Positions 34,656 through 43,465 are shown, counted from the first letter of the stretch. The stretch: DNA of 64,000 bases from WHTI01 sp963756365 (GCA_963756365.1 CAVWNF010000003.1:1-64000); one strand, 5' to 3'. A program made the numbers and translations. The notes: generated from the sequence alone by a model not told the origin.

Positions 34656-35489
34656 GTGACCTTCTCGATCGTCGCCTGGGATCCGAACTCGGAGTCAGGC
34701 CCCGAGTGGGGAGTTGCGGTCGCATCCAAGTTCCTCGCGGTGGGCTCCGCAGTGCCGTGGGCCGCCGCCCAAGTAGGCGCGGTGGCCACCCAGGCCCTCG
34801 CCAACCTTGCGTACGGACCCGACGGCCTCGAACTATTGACTGGCGGGAAGAACGCAGACGATGTCGTCGCCAAACTCACAGGTGACGACGATGACCGCGA
34901 CCATCGCCAACTGGGCGTCGTAGATGGTTCGGGCGGTGCGGCGACCTACACCGGAGCCGAGTGCCTCGATTGGGCTGGCGGTCGCACCGGCGACGGCTAC
35001 ACGTGCCAGGGCAACATCCTCACCGGGCCCGAGGTGGTCGATGCGATGTGCGCAGCCTTCGAGAACTCAACGGGGGAGCTCGCCGCTCGCCTCCTCACGG
35101 CCCTGGCTGCGGGTGATGGGGCCGGCGGTGATCGCCGGGGACGTCAATCGGCGTCGGTCCTCGTGGTGCGAGAGGGCGGAGGCTACGGGGGTGGCATCGA
35201 CAGGGCCGTTGACCTGCGGGTGGACGATCATCCGGACCCCGTCCCCGAGCTCAAGCGCCTCTTCGACCTGAACCGCCTCTACTTCCCCCGCCCCGAGGAC
35301 CTCGATTTCGTGCCCCTAGACGATGAGCTCCGGAGCGAACTCTCCGCCAAGCTCGAGTCCCTCGGCTACACCGGTGAGCTGAGAGACGCCCTCTACGCCT
35401 ACTCGGGCACCGAGAACCTCGAGGAGCGCTGGTCCGAGGACGAGAACGTCCTCGAGCGAGGCATCATCGAGCACCTCCGCTCCACCTAA
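34656..35489 (+). CDS. DUF1028 family protein (predicted Ntn-hydrolase fold)
   Basis: The protein has 277 residues. The DUF1028 hallmark FSIVAWDPNSESGPEWGVAVASKFLAVGSAVPWAAAQVGAVATQA opens the protein, then YGPDGLELLTGG and GRQSASVLVVREGGGYGGG follow. The C-terminal tail (about 205-277) resembles the small helical putative peptidoglycan-binding segment often attached to DUF1028. The family is predicted to be an N-terminal-nucleophile hydrolase. Its place 9 bases after the peptide-transporter ATPase suggests work on imported peptides or amides. The substrate is unknown. Confidence 0.85.
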   Translation: MTFSIVAWDPNSESGPEWGVAVASKFLAVGSAVPWAAAQVGAVATQALANLAYGPDGLELLTGGKNADDVVAKLTGDDDDRDHRQLGVVDGSGGAATYTGAECLDWAGGRTGDGYTCQGNILTGPEVVDAMCAAFENSTGELAARLLTALAAGDGAGGDRRGRQSASVLVVREGGGYGGGIDRAVDLRVDDHPDPVPELKRLFDLNRLYFPRPEDLDFVPLDDELRSELSAKLESLGYTGELRDALYAYSGTENLEERWSEDENVLERGIIEHLRST

Positions 35490-35506
35490 CCCCCACCCCC
35501 TTGCAC

Positions 35507-35553
35507 CTCTCGGCGTGAATCCGGCCACGCCGCGACCGTTGGCACGCCGAGAG
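35507..35553 (+). repeat. Palindromic repeat family A, copy A6 (47 bp)
   Basis: CTCTCGGCGTG and CACGCCGAGAG form a perfect 11-bp inverted repeat, with inner block CCGGCCACG. The left half matches A3 almost perfectly. It lies 17 bp after the DUF1028 stop and 6 bp before B5. Confidence 0.9.
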
Positions 35554-35559
35554 CCCCGT

Positions 35560-35607
35560 TTCTGGGCGACTAAAGCGACACCATGACGGCGTCGCAGTCG
35601 CCCAGAA
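35560..35607 (+). repeat. Palindromic repeat family B, copy B5 (48 bp)
   Basis: TTCTGGGCGACT and AGTCGCCCAGAA form a perfect 12-bp inverted repeat. It directly follows A6, repeating the A-B arrangement seen at 7527-7626. Confidence 0.9.
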
Positions 35608-35653
35608 GCGCTTAGGTTCTAGGGGGATACCAACGATCACAGGGAGGTTCGGG

Positions 35654-36092
35654 ATGTCGGTTCAGAGGAGTGCAACGTGCGTCGTGGAAGGGGACCCTGT
35701 TCGAGGGGTCCGGGTCGTTCACCGTCGGGACCGGGGCTATCCCGGAGCAGCCGGTCAGCTGGCCAGCGCGGACCGAGAGCAGCGACGGGAAGACGAGCCC
35801 AGAGGAGCTGGTGGCGGCGGCCCACGCATCGTGCTTCTCGATGGCGCTCTCGAACCAACTGGCCCAGAACGACACGCCGGCCGACGAACTGACGGTCACG
35901 GCCACCGTTGATTTCCATAAGACCGACGCTGGATGGCGTATCAAGTCGGTGCACCTCGACGCGTCAGGCTCAGTGCCAGGGATCGAGGACTCGGTGTTCC
36001 AGGAGAAGACTCAGGCAGCGAAGACCGGCTGTCCGATCTCGAACGCCCTGAGCGATTCGATCGAGATCACTCTAGAGGCCAAGCTCGTCTAG
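35654..36092 (+). CDS. OsmC/Ohr-family peroxidase, frame break near the start
   Basis: The OsmC pattern is clear from residue 10 on: RASWKGTLFEGSGSFTV, SPEELVAAAHASCFSMALS with the first reactive Cys, and KTGCPISNAL with the second. These enzymes reduce organic hydroperoxides with a Cys pair. The ATG at 35654 has GGGAGG upstream, but its frame (MSVQRS...) must lose one base near 35673 to join the main frame. A GTG at 35670 in the main frame lacks a proper ribosome-binding site. Its stop overlaps that of convergent larC. Confidence 0.88.
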
Positions 36093-37245
36093 AGAGTTCT
36101 CCTGGCCTTCTCTACGGCCTCGGAATAGACATCCTTCAGCGGCCGCCCCAGGGCGGTCGCTGCGCGTCTGGCATCCTCGAATTCCGGGGCCAGGTTGACG
36201 ACCTCACCCGCGAGCAGCCCCAACTTCACCGAGACTGCGTGGCCGTCGATCGAGACCTCGATCTGGCTTCGCTCGAGTGCGCGGCGTTCGGTGGGTACGA
36301 CCCGGAGCCCGAGGGTCGAGGTCTCTCGGAAGACGATCTCGCTCAACCGGTCGACGTCGATCACCTGGCACAGGACGCTGAGGGTTTGAGCGTTGCGGCC
36401 CTTCTTCATCACGACCGGCGTCACCCATGCATCCCTGGCCCCCGCTTCGATCAGCCGATCGATGACGTAGGGGAACAGCTCCGGGTTGAGGTCGTCGAGG
36501 TTCGCTTCGATGAGCCGCAGTTCCTCGGGAGCAGGCAGCGTCGAGGCCCTGCCGATGAATACCCTCACGATATTGGGCCACTCCAGCTCGCGGCTCCTGC
36601 CCCGCTGCCCGACGCGTCCAATGTCATCGCCGGAAGCTCGCCGAAGCCGACGCAATGGTGAGCCACGAGTGCGGCGCCGGTCGGGGTCGCCAGCTCGACC
36701 TCTCCACGTCCCACGATCGGGATGCCATCCAACAGCGCGACGACCGCCGGTACGGGAACGGGCATGTGACCGTGGTCGGTGCTCACGACGCCGCCGCCGA
36801 CCGCGACGGCAGAAGCCGTTACCCGATCGGGGGCCAGGTACGCGATGGCGGCGCACACGCCCACGACATCGATCAGTGCGTCAGTCGCGCCGATCTCGTG
36901 GAGGTGGAGATCGTCGAGCGGAACCCCGTGAGCGTGTGCCTCCGCTGCGCCCAGCCGATCGAACACGGCGAGGGCGGCATCTCCAACCGCACCGAGCCCG
37001 GCTCGTTCGATGACCGCGACTATCTCCTGGAACGAGCGAGCGGGTTCGTCGCCGATCTTCACTTCGACCCGACCAGCACGGATGCCGCCGCGATCGACGG
37101 TGGTGATCTCGAGGCTCCACTCCGGAACGTTGAGTTCGGCGAGTGGCGCACGGACCGCGTCTTCCGGAACCCCCGCATCGAGTAACGCGCCGAGGAGCAT
37201 GTCTCCGGCCACTCCACTGCTGCAATCGAGATGGAGGAGTTTCAT
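36089..37245 (-). CDS. larC: Nickel-pincer cofactor nickel insertase LarC, frame break in the middle
   Basis: LarC inserts nickel into the pyridinium-3,5-bisthiocarboxylic acid mononucleotide cofactor of lactate racemase-type enzymes. The N-terminal half shows LHLDCSSGVAGDMLLGALLDAG, HLHEIGATDALIDVVG and TPTGAALV; the C-terminal half shows EANLDDLNPELFPYVIDRLIEAGARDAWVTPVVMKKGR. The frame breaks at about 36597 (residue about 216), where the expected GAGxRELxxPNxxRV sequence needs one extra base. In Lactobacillus plantarum larC1/larC2 are joined by programmed frameshifting, so this break could be biological. The ATG at 37245 overlaps the larB stop (ATGA). Confidence 0.88.
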
Positions 37246-37994
37246 CGGTGGATCCGCGTGATCAGTCGGTGAGCGAAGGTCGCAGCGCCGAATCCGTTGT
37301 CGATGTTCATCACCGCAACGCCCGCCGCGCACGAGTTGAGCATCGCCAACAGAGCGGCGAGGCCTTCGAACGACGAGCCGTATCCAACGCTCGTCGGCAC
37401 CGCCACCACCGGGACCGATGCGATCCCACCCACGAGGCTGGCGAGCGCACCCTCCATCCCGGCCACAACGATCACAACGTCGGTGTCGTGGAAGCGATCC
37501 TGGACCTCGAGCACTCTGTGGAGTCCAGCTACGCCGACATCTGTGATCTGGTCGACCGCGATACCGAGAGCCTCGGCCGTGCGCGCCGCCTCTTCGGCGA
37601 TCGGGAGGTCCGAGGTCCCCGCCGAGACGACGGTCACGTTCCCGACCTTGGTGGTAGCGGCTCTCAGAACCACGAGCCGTGACGCTGCGTGATGAACAGC
37701 GGTGGGGAACTCGCCAAGGAGCAGCTTCGCGGTCTCTGGCGGCGTTCTGGTCGACAGGACGGCGGCTGTGGTGATCTCGAGGAGACGAGCGGCGATCGCT
37801 ACAACCTGTTCGGGGGACTTGCCCTCTGCGTAGATCGCCTCGGGCGCGCCCTGGCGCAGCTCCCGATGGAGGTCCAATCGGGCGACACCGATATCGTCGA
37901 CCGGAACGCGCCGCAGCTCTCGCAGCGCGTCGTCCACCGACGTCCTGCCTTCCTCTACCTGCGTGAGCAGGTCTTTCACCTCTTCGGGACGCAT
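37242..37994 (-). CDS. larB: Nickel-pincer cofactor biosynthesis protein LarB (NaAD carboxylase/hydrolase)
   Basis: The protein has 250 residues with a C-terminal PurE-like domain. It reads VDIGVARLDLHRELRQGAPEAIYAEGKSPEQV, then VTVVSAGTSDLPIAEEAARTAEALG, GVAGLHR and VVAGMEGALASLVGGIASVPVVAVPTSVGYG. LarB carboxylates and hydrolyses nicotinic acid adenine dinucleotide, the first step to the nickel-pincer cofactor. The start is ATG at 37994. larE and larA are not in the window, so the pathway must be completed elsewhere. Confidence 0.92.
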   Translation of the reverse strand: MRPEEVKDLLTQVEEGRTSVDDALRELRRVPVDDIGVARLDLHRELRQGAPEAIYAEGKSPEQVVAIAARLLEITTAAVLSTRTPPETAKLLLGEFPTAVHHAASRLVVLRAATTKVGNVTVVSAGTSDLPIAEEAARTAEALGIAVDQITDVGVAGLHRVLEVQDRFHDTDVVIVVAGMEGALASLVGGIASVPVVAVPTSVGYGSSFEGLAALLAMLNSCAAGVAVMNIDNGFGAATFAHRLITRIHR

Positions 37995-38018
37995 ATGGGG
38001 AGTGTAGGATTTCCCACC

Positions 38019-38582
38019 GTGTCTGACCTCACTAACCAGCAACTGACGCTCCTGGCCGTCATCGCCGCCTCTGTGGCCGCGATCGCATTCCTGATGGCGA
38101 TCTTCCTCTTCTTCAGGCTGCGGAAGCTCTCTCGACAGCACAAGGTCATCCGTGGTGATGGGGACGAACGGGACTTACTCACCACCCTGGCTGGCTGGAA
38201 CGACAAGCTCTCCGATTACGGTCAGCGGCTCGATTCCGTGAGCACCGACCTGAAACGCGAGATATCAACCCGGAGGCTGGCCCTGCAGCGGTTCTTCGTG
38301 GTCCGGTACGACGCGTTCGAGGAGATGGGCGGTCGGCTCTCGTTCTCGGCGGCGTTCCTCGACGACCACGGGGACGGTCTTTTGATCACCTCGATCAATG
38401 GCCGCACCGAATCGAGGACCTATTCGAAGGCGATCCGCAACCTCACCTCGGAGCACAACCTGTCCGAGGAGGAGCGTGAGGCGATCTCGAAAGCCATGGC
38501 GGGGGCCGGTCGGAGCGCCTCGGAGCGCAAGCAGGCCAGGATGGTCCCCGAAGGTACGGATGATCGATCTCAGGCGGGTTAG
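38019..38582 (+). CDS. DUF4446 family membrane-anchored protein
   Basis: The protein has 187 residues. An N-terminal helix (LTLLAVIAASVAAIAFLMAIFLFF) and a coiled segment are followed by the DUF4446 core (FFVVRYDAFEEMGGRLSFSAAFLDDHGDGLLITSINGRTESRTYSK) and an acidic end LSEEEREAISKA. The function is unknown. GTG at 38019 places the helix at the N-terminus. It overlaps the serS start by 23 bases and is divergent from larB. Confidence 0.85.
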   Translation: MSDLTNQQLTLLAVIAASVAAIAFLMAIFLFFRLRKLSRQHKVIRGDGDERDLLTTLAGWNDKLSDYGQRLDSVSTDLKREISTRRLALQRFFVVRYDAFEEMGGRLSFSAAFLDDHGDGLLITSINGRTESRTYSKAIRNLTSEHNLSEEEREAISKAMAGAGRSASERKQARMVPEGTDDRSQAG

Positions 38583-39819
38583 GGACGATCTCGATTCCGT
38601 GCGGACGGCTTACTCCCGCCGTGGAGGGGTCGAGGGACTCGACCGTGTCGTCGAGCTCGACGAGCAGCACCGGGCCCTTCTTGGCAAGGTTGAGGCGCTA
38701 AGGGCCGATCACAACCGGGCATCGAAGGCGATCGGGAAGTCTTCTCCCGAGGATCGCCCGACGGCGATCGAGGAGGCCCGCGTCCTTGCCGAGCAACTGA
38801 AGGATCTAGAACCCCAGTTCGAACAACTCGAAGGCGAGTTGAACCAAGCCGCGTCGTTCCTTCCCAATATCCCGCACGAGTCGGTACCTGCGGGGGCGAC
38901 CGAGGATGAGAACGTCGTCGAACGCACCGTCGGCGAGCCCAAGAAGTTCGATTTCGCTCCGAAGGACCACGCCACGCTGGGAGAGGAACTCGGACTGTTC
39001 GATAGCGAGCGTGCGGCGAAGACCTCGGGGAGTCGGTTCGTTTACCTCACCGGCCGAGGTGTGCTGCTCGAGTTGGCACTCGTCCGTTTCACCGTGGACT
39101 TCCTCCTCGAACGGGGTTTCACCCCGGTCATCACCCCGGTTCTCGTACGAGAGCAGGCGATGTACGGGACAGGGTTCTTCCCCGCCGAGGAGTTCGAGTA
39201 CTACCGGATCGAGAAGGATGATCTGTATCTCGCGGGCACCTCTGAAGTCGCGCTTGCGTCGATGCACTCGGACGAGACCATCTCGGCCGACGATCTCCCG
39301 ATCCGCTACGCAGGGTTCTCGACGAACTTCAGACGCGAGGCGGGCAGCTATGGGAAAGACACCAAGGGCCTGATCCGGGTTCACCAGTTCGACAAGGTCG
39401 AGCAGTTCTCGTTCACCCACCCCGATGATTCGTGGGATGAGTTCGCCGCTATCCGCACCAACCAGGAGAGGATCCTCCAGATGCTCGAGATCCCTTACCG
39501 GGTGCTCGTGATGTGCGGCGGCGATCTCGGACAAGTGGCTGCGAAGAAGGTCGACAACGAAGCGTGGATACCGGGGGGCGACCGCTATCTCGAGCTCACC
39601 TCCGCGACGAACGCGACCGACTATCAGTCGCGGCGTCTCGGTATCAGGTTCAAGGGTGCCAGCGACAAGGGTCTTGTCCACACACTGAACGGCACCGCAT
39701 GCGCGGTCGGTCGGACGATCGTCGCGCTACTCGAGAACCATCAACGAGCGGACGGTGGGATCGACATCCCGGCGGCGCTACGGCCGTACACCGGGTTCGA
39801 CGCCATCGACCCGCTCTAG
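38560..39819 (+). CDS. serS: Seryl-tRNA synthetase
   Basis: The protein has 419 residues. The N-terminal coiled-coil arm (about 1-105, MIDLRRVRDDLDSVRTAYSRRG...) grips the long variable arm of tRNA-Ser and, where present, tRNA-Sec. The class II catalytic domain shows GTGFFPAEEFEYY, LAGTSEVALASMHSDE, FRREAGSYGKDTKGLIRVHQFDKVE, and motif 3 HTLNGTACAVGRT. Four tRNA-Ser genes lie elsewhere in this window. Confidence 0.95.
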   Translation: MIDLRRVRDDLDSVRTAYSRRGGVEGLDRVVELDEQHRALLGKVEALRADHNRASKAIGKSSPEDRPTAIEEARVLAEQLKDLEPQFEQLEGELNQAASFLPNIPHESVPAGATEDENVVERTVGEPKKFDFAPKDHATLGEELGLFDSERAAKTSGSRFVYLTGRGVLLELALVRFTVDFLLERGFTPVITPVLVREQAMYGTGFFPAEEFEYYRIEKDDLYLAGTSEVALASMHSDETISADDLPIRYAGFSTNFRREAGSYGKDTKGLIRVHQFDKVEQFSFTHPDDSWDEFAAIRTNQERILQMLEIPYRVLVMCGGDLGQVAAKKVDNEAWIPGGDRYLELTSATNATDYQSRRLGIRFKGASDKGLVHTLNGTACAVGRTIVALLENHQRADGGIDIPAALRPYTGFDAIDPL

Positions 39820-40151
39820 ATCGCCAGCGCGTTCCTGATCGTGTTCACGGTGGTTGGGTCGACCCGGTAGAAGACCCACGTCCCCCGCTTCTCTCGGGAC
39901 AGAAGCCCTGCTTGGTTCAGGAGCTTGAGGTGGTGGCTGACGGTCGGCTGGCTCAGCCCCACCGGCTCGATCAGATCGCAGACGCAGCATTCCCGGTCCG
40001 GGTGGGCGGCGATCAGGCTGAGCAATCGGATCCTGGCCGGGTCGCTCAGGAGCTTGAAGGCCCCGGCAAGGGTCTCGGCGTCGCCCTCACCGATCGGCTC
40101 CTTCATCAGCGGCGGGCAGCACTCCTGGGTGATCACATCTAGTAGCTTCAT
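39816..40151 (-). CDS. arsR: ArsR-type metalloregulator
   Basis: The protein has 111 residues. A winged helix-turn-helix (LSDPARIRLLSLIAA...GLSQPTVSHHLKLLNQAGLLSREKRGTWVFY) carries the arsenite-binding cysteines in RECCVCDL, plus an extra Cys pair near the start (QECCPP). It represses the divergent arsI-arsC operon until As(III) binds. The ATG at 40151 is chosen since upstream codons have no similarity. Its stop overlaps the serS stop. Confidence 0.9.
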   Translation of the reverse strand: MKLLDVITQECCPPLMKEPIGEGDAETLAGAFKLLSDPARIRLLSLIAAHPDRECCVCDLIEPVGLSQPTVSHHLKLLNQAGLLSREKRGTWVFYRVDPTTVNTIRNALAI

Positions 40152-40199
40152 CAGCACATATTGACAGCCATCGATGTCTTGTGCAAGTATCGACCTCGT

Positions 40200-40224
40200 T
40201 CGATATAGATGGTTGTCGATATAG
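40200..40224. promoter_or_regulatory. Direct repeats in the arsR-arsI intergenic region
   Basis: TCGATATAG occurs at 40200-40208 and again at 40216-40224, a 16-base period, between the divergent arsR and arsI starts. This is the expected position of an ArsR operator. Related AT-rich halves (ATCGATG at 40170) may add to it. Confidence 0.5.
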
Positions 40225-40244
40225 CCGAAACAGGAGGTAAGCCG

Positions 40245-40667
40245 ATGTCGCGGGTGCAACTGGCGTTGAACGTGAGTGAGATCGACGGAGCGGTCGAGTT
40301 CTACTCGAAGCTCTTCAAGACCGAGCCGGCGAAGCGTCGACCGGGTTACGCGAACTTCGCGATCGCCGATCCGCCGCTGAAGCTCGTGCTCATCGAGACT
40401 CCCGGTAATGGAGCCACGCTCAACCACCTTGGCGTCGAGGTCGAGACGACCGAGGATGTCCACGCTGCCACGGCTCATCTGACCGAGCAGGGCATGTCTA
40501 CTGCGGAGGAGCACGGAGAGTGTTGCTACGCCCTCCAGGACAAGGTCTGGGTCAAGGACCCGGACGGTGCGCCGTGGGAGGTTTACACGGTTCTTGCCGA
40601 CTCGCCCAAGATGAGCTCCGAAGGTTGCTGCGGGAATAGCTCGGTTGATGCAGGATGCTGTGCGTGA
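40245..40667 (+). CDS. arsI: ArsI/CadI-family C-As lyase (VOC fold)
   Basis: The protein has 140 residues with a vicinal oxygen chelate fold: SRVQLALNVSEIDGAVEFYSKLF, LNHLGVEVE and WVKDPDGAPWEVY. The pair Cys-Cys in GECCYALQDKVWVKDPDG is the ArsI signature that binds the trivalent organoarsenical; ArsI cleaves the C-As bond of methylarsenite using iron and oxygen. A Cys-rich tail (EGCCGN...AGCC) is present. CAGGAGG precedes the ATG. It overlaps arsC by 4 bases. Confidence 0.9.
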   Translation: MSRVQLALNVSEIDGAVEFYSKLFKTEPAKRRPGYANFAIADPPLKLVLIETPGNGATLNHLGVEVETTEDVHAATAHLTEQGMSTAEEHGECCYALQDKVWVKDPDGAPWEVYTVLADSPKMSSEGCCGNSSVDAGCCA

Positions 40668-41047
40668 ACGTCTTGTTCGTGTGCCTCCACAACGCTGGCC
40701 GCTCGCAGATGAGCAGCGCTTTGTTCGAGCGCGCCGCTGAAGGAGCGCACGCAGCCCGTTCGGCTGGGACGACCCCCGGCGACCGGGTTCACCCCGAAGT
40801 CGTCGCGGTGATGGGCGAACTTGGGATCGATCTGACGGATGAGGTTCCTCAGCTACTCACGACCGAGCTCGCCGAGTGGGCGGACGTGGTCGTGACCATG
40901 GGATGCGGGGACGCGTGCCCGGTGATCCCTGGAACGCGCTACATCGACTGGGACCTCACCGATCCGAAAGGCAAACCCGTCGACGAGGTTCGAGCGATCC
41001 GAGATGAGATCGCCCGCCGCGTCGACGGGTTGGTCGCCGAACTCTAG
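40664..41047 (+). CDS. arsC: Arsenate reductase, low-molecular-weight phosphatase type
   Basis: The protein has 127 residues. The P-loop CLHNAGRS (CX5R) follows the N-terminal strand NVLFV, and VTMGCGDACP carries the resolving cysteines of thioredoxin- or mycothiol-linked arsenate reductases. It reduces As(V) to As(III). GTG at 40664 overlaps the arsI stop (GTGA); ATG at 40655 is an alternative. No arsenite exporter is in the window. Confidence 0.9.
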   Translation: MNVLFVCLHNAGRSQMSSALFERAAEGAHAARSAGTTPGDRVHPEVVAVMGELGIDLTDEVPQLLTTELAEWADVVVTMGCGDACPVIPGTRYIDWDLTDPKGKPVDEVRAIRDEIARRVDGLVAEL

Positions 41048-42717
41048 GGACGTGTCTGAAGCGGACCCGGAAGGTTGAACTCCGCTGCCGCTGCCGACAT
41101 CTGTGCGCTGGTGAGGACCGTCTTGCCAGACGGACTCAGGTAGGACTCGAGCCTCGGCGTCGAGCCACCCTCGAGGAACTCGGTGCGGTCGAACGTGAGG
41201 AACGGCAGCGTGATCGAAGCAGAGGTAACGGTCACCGTCGATCGGGTTCCGATCGCTCTGAAGTCATCCGAGTCTCCGCTCGACAGCAGCACGCCGATGC
41301 TGTGCCCCGCTGCGATCGGCCAGTCCTGGCCATATAGCTCGAACGTGAACTCCCGGACCCCGTTGCCCGTGAGCAACTGGATACCCCGCGAGATCATCAC
41401 GACCCGTCCGTCGGGAGCGATGTCGTAAACGTTCGCCGAGAGGTTGGCGTTGGGCAGCGCGTCAACGGTGGCGGTGATCGTCGGGGTGCCGGAGAACCAC
41501 ACGTCATGCGTGAGGGGCTCCGAGATGCTCCAGATCCCTTGTGTCGCGGTCGGCCTCGTTCCGCTCCCTGAGCCGGTGTCGCTGTACGTGCCGGTGTTGA
41601 GGGCAGTGGTGTAGCCCTCCGCGTCGGATGGGGGCCAGGACGCCTCTCCGCGCCACCGACCTAGCGAGTCCTGCACCTCGACCGCCGGGTCCTCGACCGC
41701 AGGCTCGATGCCCTTCAGGTGCTCGTCGAAGAAGCGCATCAGTTCGTCCATGAACGTCGATCGGCCGGTGTGGAAGCGGCTGCCGGTCTTCTCCCAACCG
41801 CGGACGTGGTCGTACTGCCCGAACCACCCTCGGTTGTCGGTCCCGGCCAGCGAGTTGAAGTATCCGAAGGCGCCGTCGGGGCGCGTGTTGGTCTCGAGGA
41901 AGCCCTGCATGAGGAACAGCGGGGTGGTCTTTCCCTCAGCCGTCGGGATCAGGTTCCGCTCCGCCCAGTAGATGCCGTCCTCGGCGTTGTCTACGTTGTG
42001 CCCCGCGATGTTCACCGGGTAGCACCACGCCTGTGGAGCGCCGTTGATGTTGTACTTGGGGTCGTCGGTCGGACGCCCTGGCATGGCGTCGATCGCAGTG
42101 AAGGATGCACCGTAGGGCCAGTTGGTCCGCTGGACCCCGTTCATGTAGATGTAGCGGTAGCCCGAGTAGACGGGCTCCATCGCAGCGACGGCAGCGAGAC
42201 CCTCGGGCTGCTGGGCGATCCCCATCAGACCGGTCCACCCGTCGTAGGACTTGCCGATCAGTCCGACCTTTCCGTTAGACCACGGCTGGGCAGCAGCCCA
42301 CTCGACCGCGTCCTTGACCGCCGCCTGCTCCCTGAGGCCACCCCAGTCGTTGCAGCCTCCCGAACCACCGTCGCCCGGCAGATCCACCATCACGTACGTG
42401 TAGCCCTGCTGGAGCGCGCCGCTCAGGTCGAGGAAGTCGTAGAACCGAGGACTCGGCCCGGTGGCCGTCAGTTCGGTGGTCTTTGGCGTGGTGTCACCCA
42501 AGTGGTTCGTGTACGGGCTGACCGTGAGGATGACGGGGGTCTCGACGTCCATCGCAAGCCCCTGGGGCCGCAGAACGTCGGCGTGGAGCTGGTTGATGCC
42601 GTCCGAGGACGGGAAGTAGAACTCGTAGTGGTCGGCGTCGTTCCGGGGGGCGCCGAACGCAGCCGTGCTCAGCAGGGTGAGGACGACCACAACGGCCGCG
42701 AAGATCTTCGTACGCAC
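41044..42717 (-). CDS. Secreted CocE/NonD-type hydrolase (X-Pro dipeptidyl-peptidase S15 family)
   Basis: The protein has 557 residues. A signal peptide (MRTKIFAAVVVVLTLLSTAAFG) is followed by an alpha/beta hydrolase domain with nucleophile Ser in GLIGKSYDGWTG and probable His in FGQYDHVRGWE. A C-terminal beta jelly-roll (about 370-530) is typical of CocE and S15 peptidases. The enzyme hydrolyses an ester or a proline-containing peptide outside the cell. The substrate cannot be read from sequence. Its stop overlaps the arsC stop. Confidence 0.88.
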   Translation of the reverse strand: MRTKIFAAVVVVLTLLSTAAFGAPRNDADHYEFYFPSSDGINQLHADVLRPQGLAMDVETPVILTVSPYTNHLGDTTPKTTELTATGPSPRFYDFLDLSGALQQGYTYVMVDLPGDGGSGGCNDWGGLREQAAVKDAVEWAAAQPWSNGKVGLIGKSYDGWTGLMGIAQQPEGLAAVAAMEPVYSGYRYIYMNGVQRTNWPYGASFTAIDAMPGRPTDDPKYNINGAPQAWCYPVNIAGHNVDNAEDGIYWAERNLIPTAEGKTTPLFLMQGFLETNTRPDGAFGYFNSLAGTDNRGWFGQYDHVRGWEKTGSRFHTGRSTFMDELMRFFDEHLKGIEPAVEDPAVEVQDSLGRWRGEASWPPSDAEGYTTALNTGTYSDTGSGSGTRPTATQGIWSISEPLTHDVWFSGTPTITATVDALPNANLSANVYDIAPDGRVVMISRGIQLLTGNGVREFTFELYGQDWPIAAGHSIGVLLSSGDSDDFRAIGTRSTVTVTSASITLPFLTFDRTEFLEGGSTPRLESYLSPSGKTVLTSAQMSAAAAEFNLPGPLQTRP

Positions 42718-42827
42718 CAGGTCCCGCCTTTCGGGTCGGATTCGGGGCTCTACCTGGCAGTTCGCCCCACCCGGGCGGCGTTCCTATGTGCAGATGCACA
42801 GTCCTGCTGCGCTTTAGGCTAGGCGGC

Positions 42828-42910
42828 GGAGGGCTACGGTAACTGGTAACCGAACGGTCTTGAAAACCGTCGTCCGCAAGGACTTAGGGGTTCGAGTCCC
42901 CTGCCCTCCG
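42828..42910 (+). tRNA. tRNA-Ser (anticodon TGA)
   Basis: The acceptor GGAGGGC/GCCCTCC, anticodon stem ACGGT/ACCGT with loop CTTGAAA, long variable arm GTCCGCAAGGAC, and T loop GGTTCGAGTCC are all seen. CCA is not encoded. The anticodon is TGA, not the TCA of tRNA-Sec. Confidence 0.95.
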
Positions 42911-42913
42911 CTG

Positions 42914-43465
42914 TCAGTCGGCGGGGCCGTAGACGAGGTCGAGGACCCCAGTCTTGAAGGTTGCCGATGAGATCAGCTTGAGTGGGACCGGTGCGTCCAG
43001 GCCTTCGAACAACCGGGTGCCCTTGCCGAGGGCGATCGGGTGAACCAGCAGGTGAAGTTCGTCGAGGAGTCCGGCGGCCAGCAGCTGGCGCACCACCGAC
43101 GGAGATCCGCTGATCGCGATATGTGTTCCAGACTCCTCCTTGAGGGCTCTGACCCCGTCCTCCAGTCCGCCCTTCAGGAGTTCGGAGTTACGCCAGGGCA
43201 GTTCGATGTCCTGGTTCGAAACGACGATCTTGCGGCAGTCGCCGAGGTGCTTGGCGAACTCGTCGCCGTCGGTTTCCCGACTTGGCCATGCGTCGGCGAA
43301 GCCTTCGTAGGTTTCGCGTCCCAACAGGAGGGTGTCAGTGCTGCTCCCGATCACCCGGTCGACGGCGGCCCCCATCTCGTCGTTGAAGTACGGGAAGTGC
43401 CACTCGTGGGGCGCCTCGACGACATCGTCGAGCGAGCTGAACATGGTCGCGAGGATCTTTCTCAT
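42914..43465 (-). CDS. Dihydrofolate reductase-like / RibD C-terminal domain protein
   Basis: The protein has 183 residues. The pattern MRKILATMFSSLDDVVEAP, DTLLLGRETYEGFADAW, KIVVSNQDIE, ISGSPSVVRQLLAAGLLDELHLLVHPIALGKGTRLFEG is that of the small YyaP/RibD_C reductase family. The members use NAD(P)H; the substrate is generally unknown. The ATG at 43465 has GGAGAGGG upstream. Divergent sigX5 follows, a pairing common for regulators and their targets but not proof of a link. Confidence 0.85.
   Translation of the reverse strand: MRKILATMFSSLDDVVEAPHEWHFPYFNDEMGAAVDRVIGSSTDTLLLGRETYEGFADAWPSRETDGDEFAKHLGDCRKIVVSNQDIELPWRNSELLKGGLEDGVRALKEESGTHIAISGSPSVVRQLLAAGLLDELHLLVHPIALGKGTRLFEGLDAPVPLKLISSATFKTGVLDLVYGPAD

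Noticed and set aside
40655..40667. Fusion of ArsI and ArsC
   Set aside because: The arsI stop is clear and arsC starts in another frame by a GTGA overlap.
41719..42822. Plus-strand open frame over the S15 hydrolase gene
   Set aside because: It is an antisense shadow of a gene with a signal peptide and catalytic motifs.
42828..42910. Possible tRNA-Sec near the selenoprotein gene
   Set aside because: The anticodon is TGA (Ser), not TCA, and the acceptor and variable arms are those of a normal tRNA-Ser.
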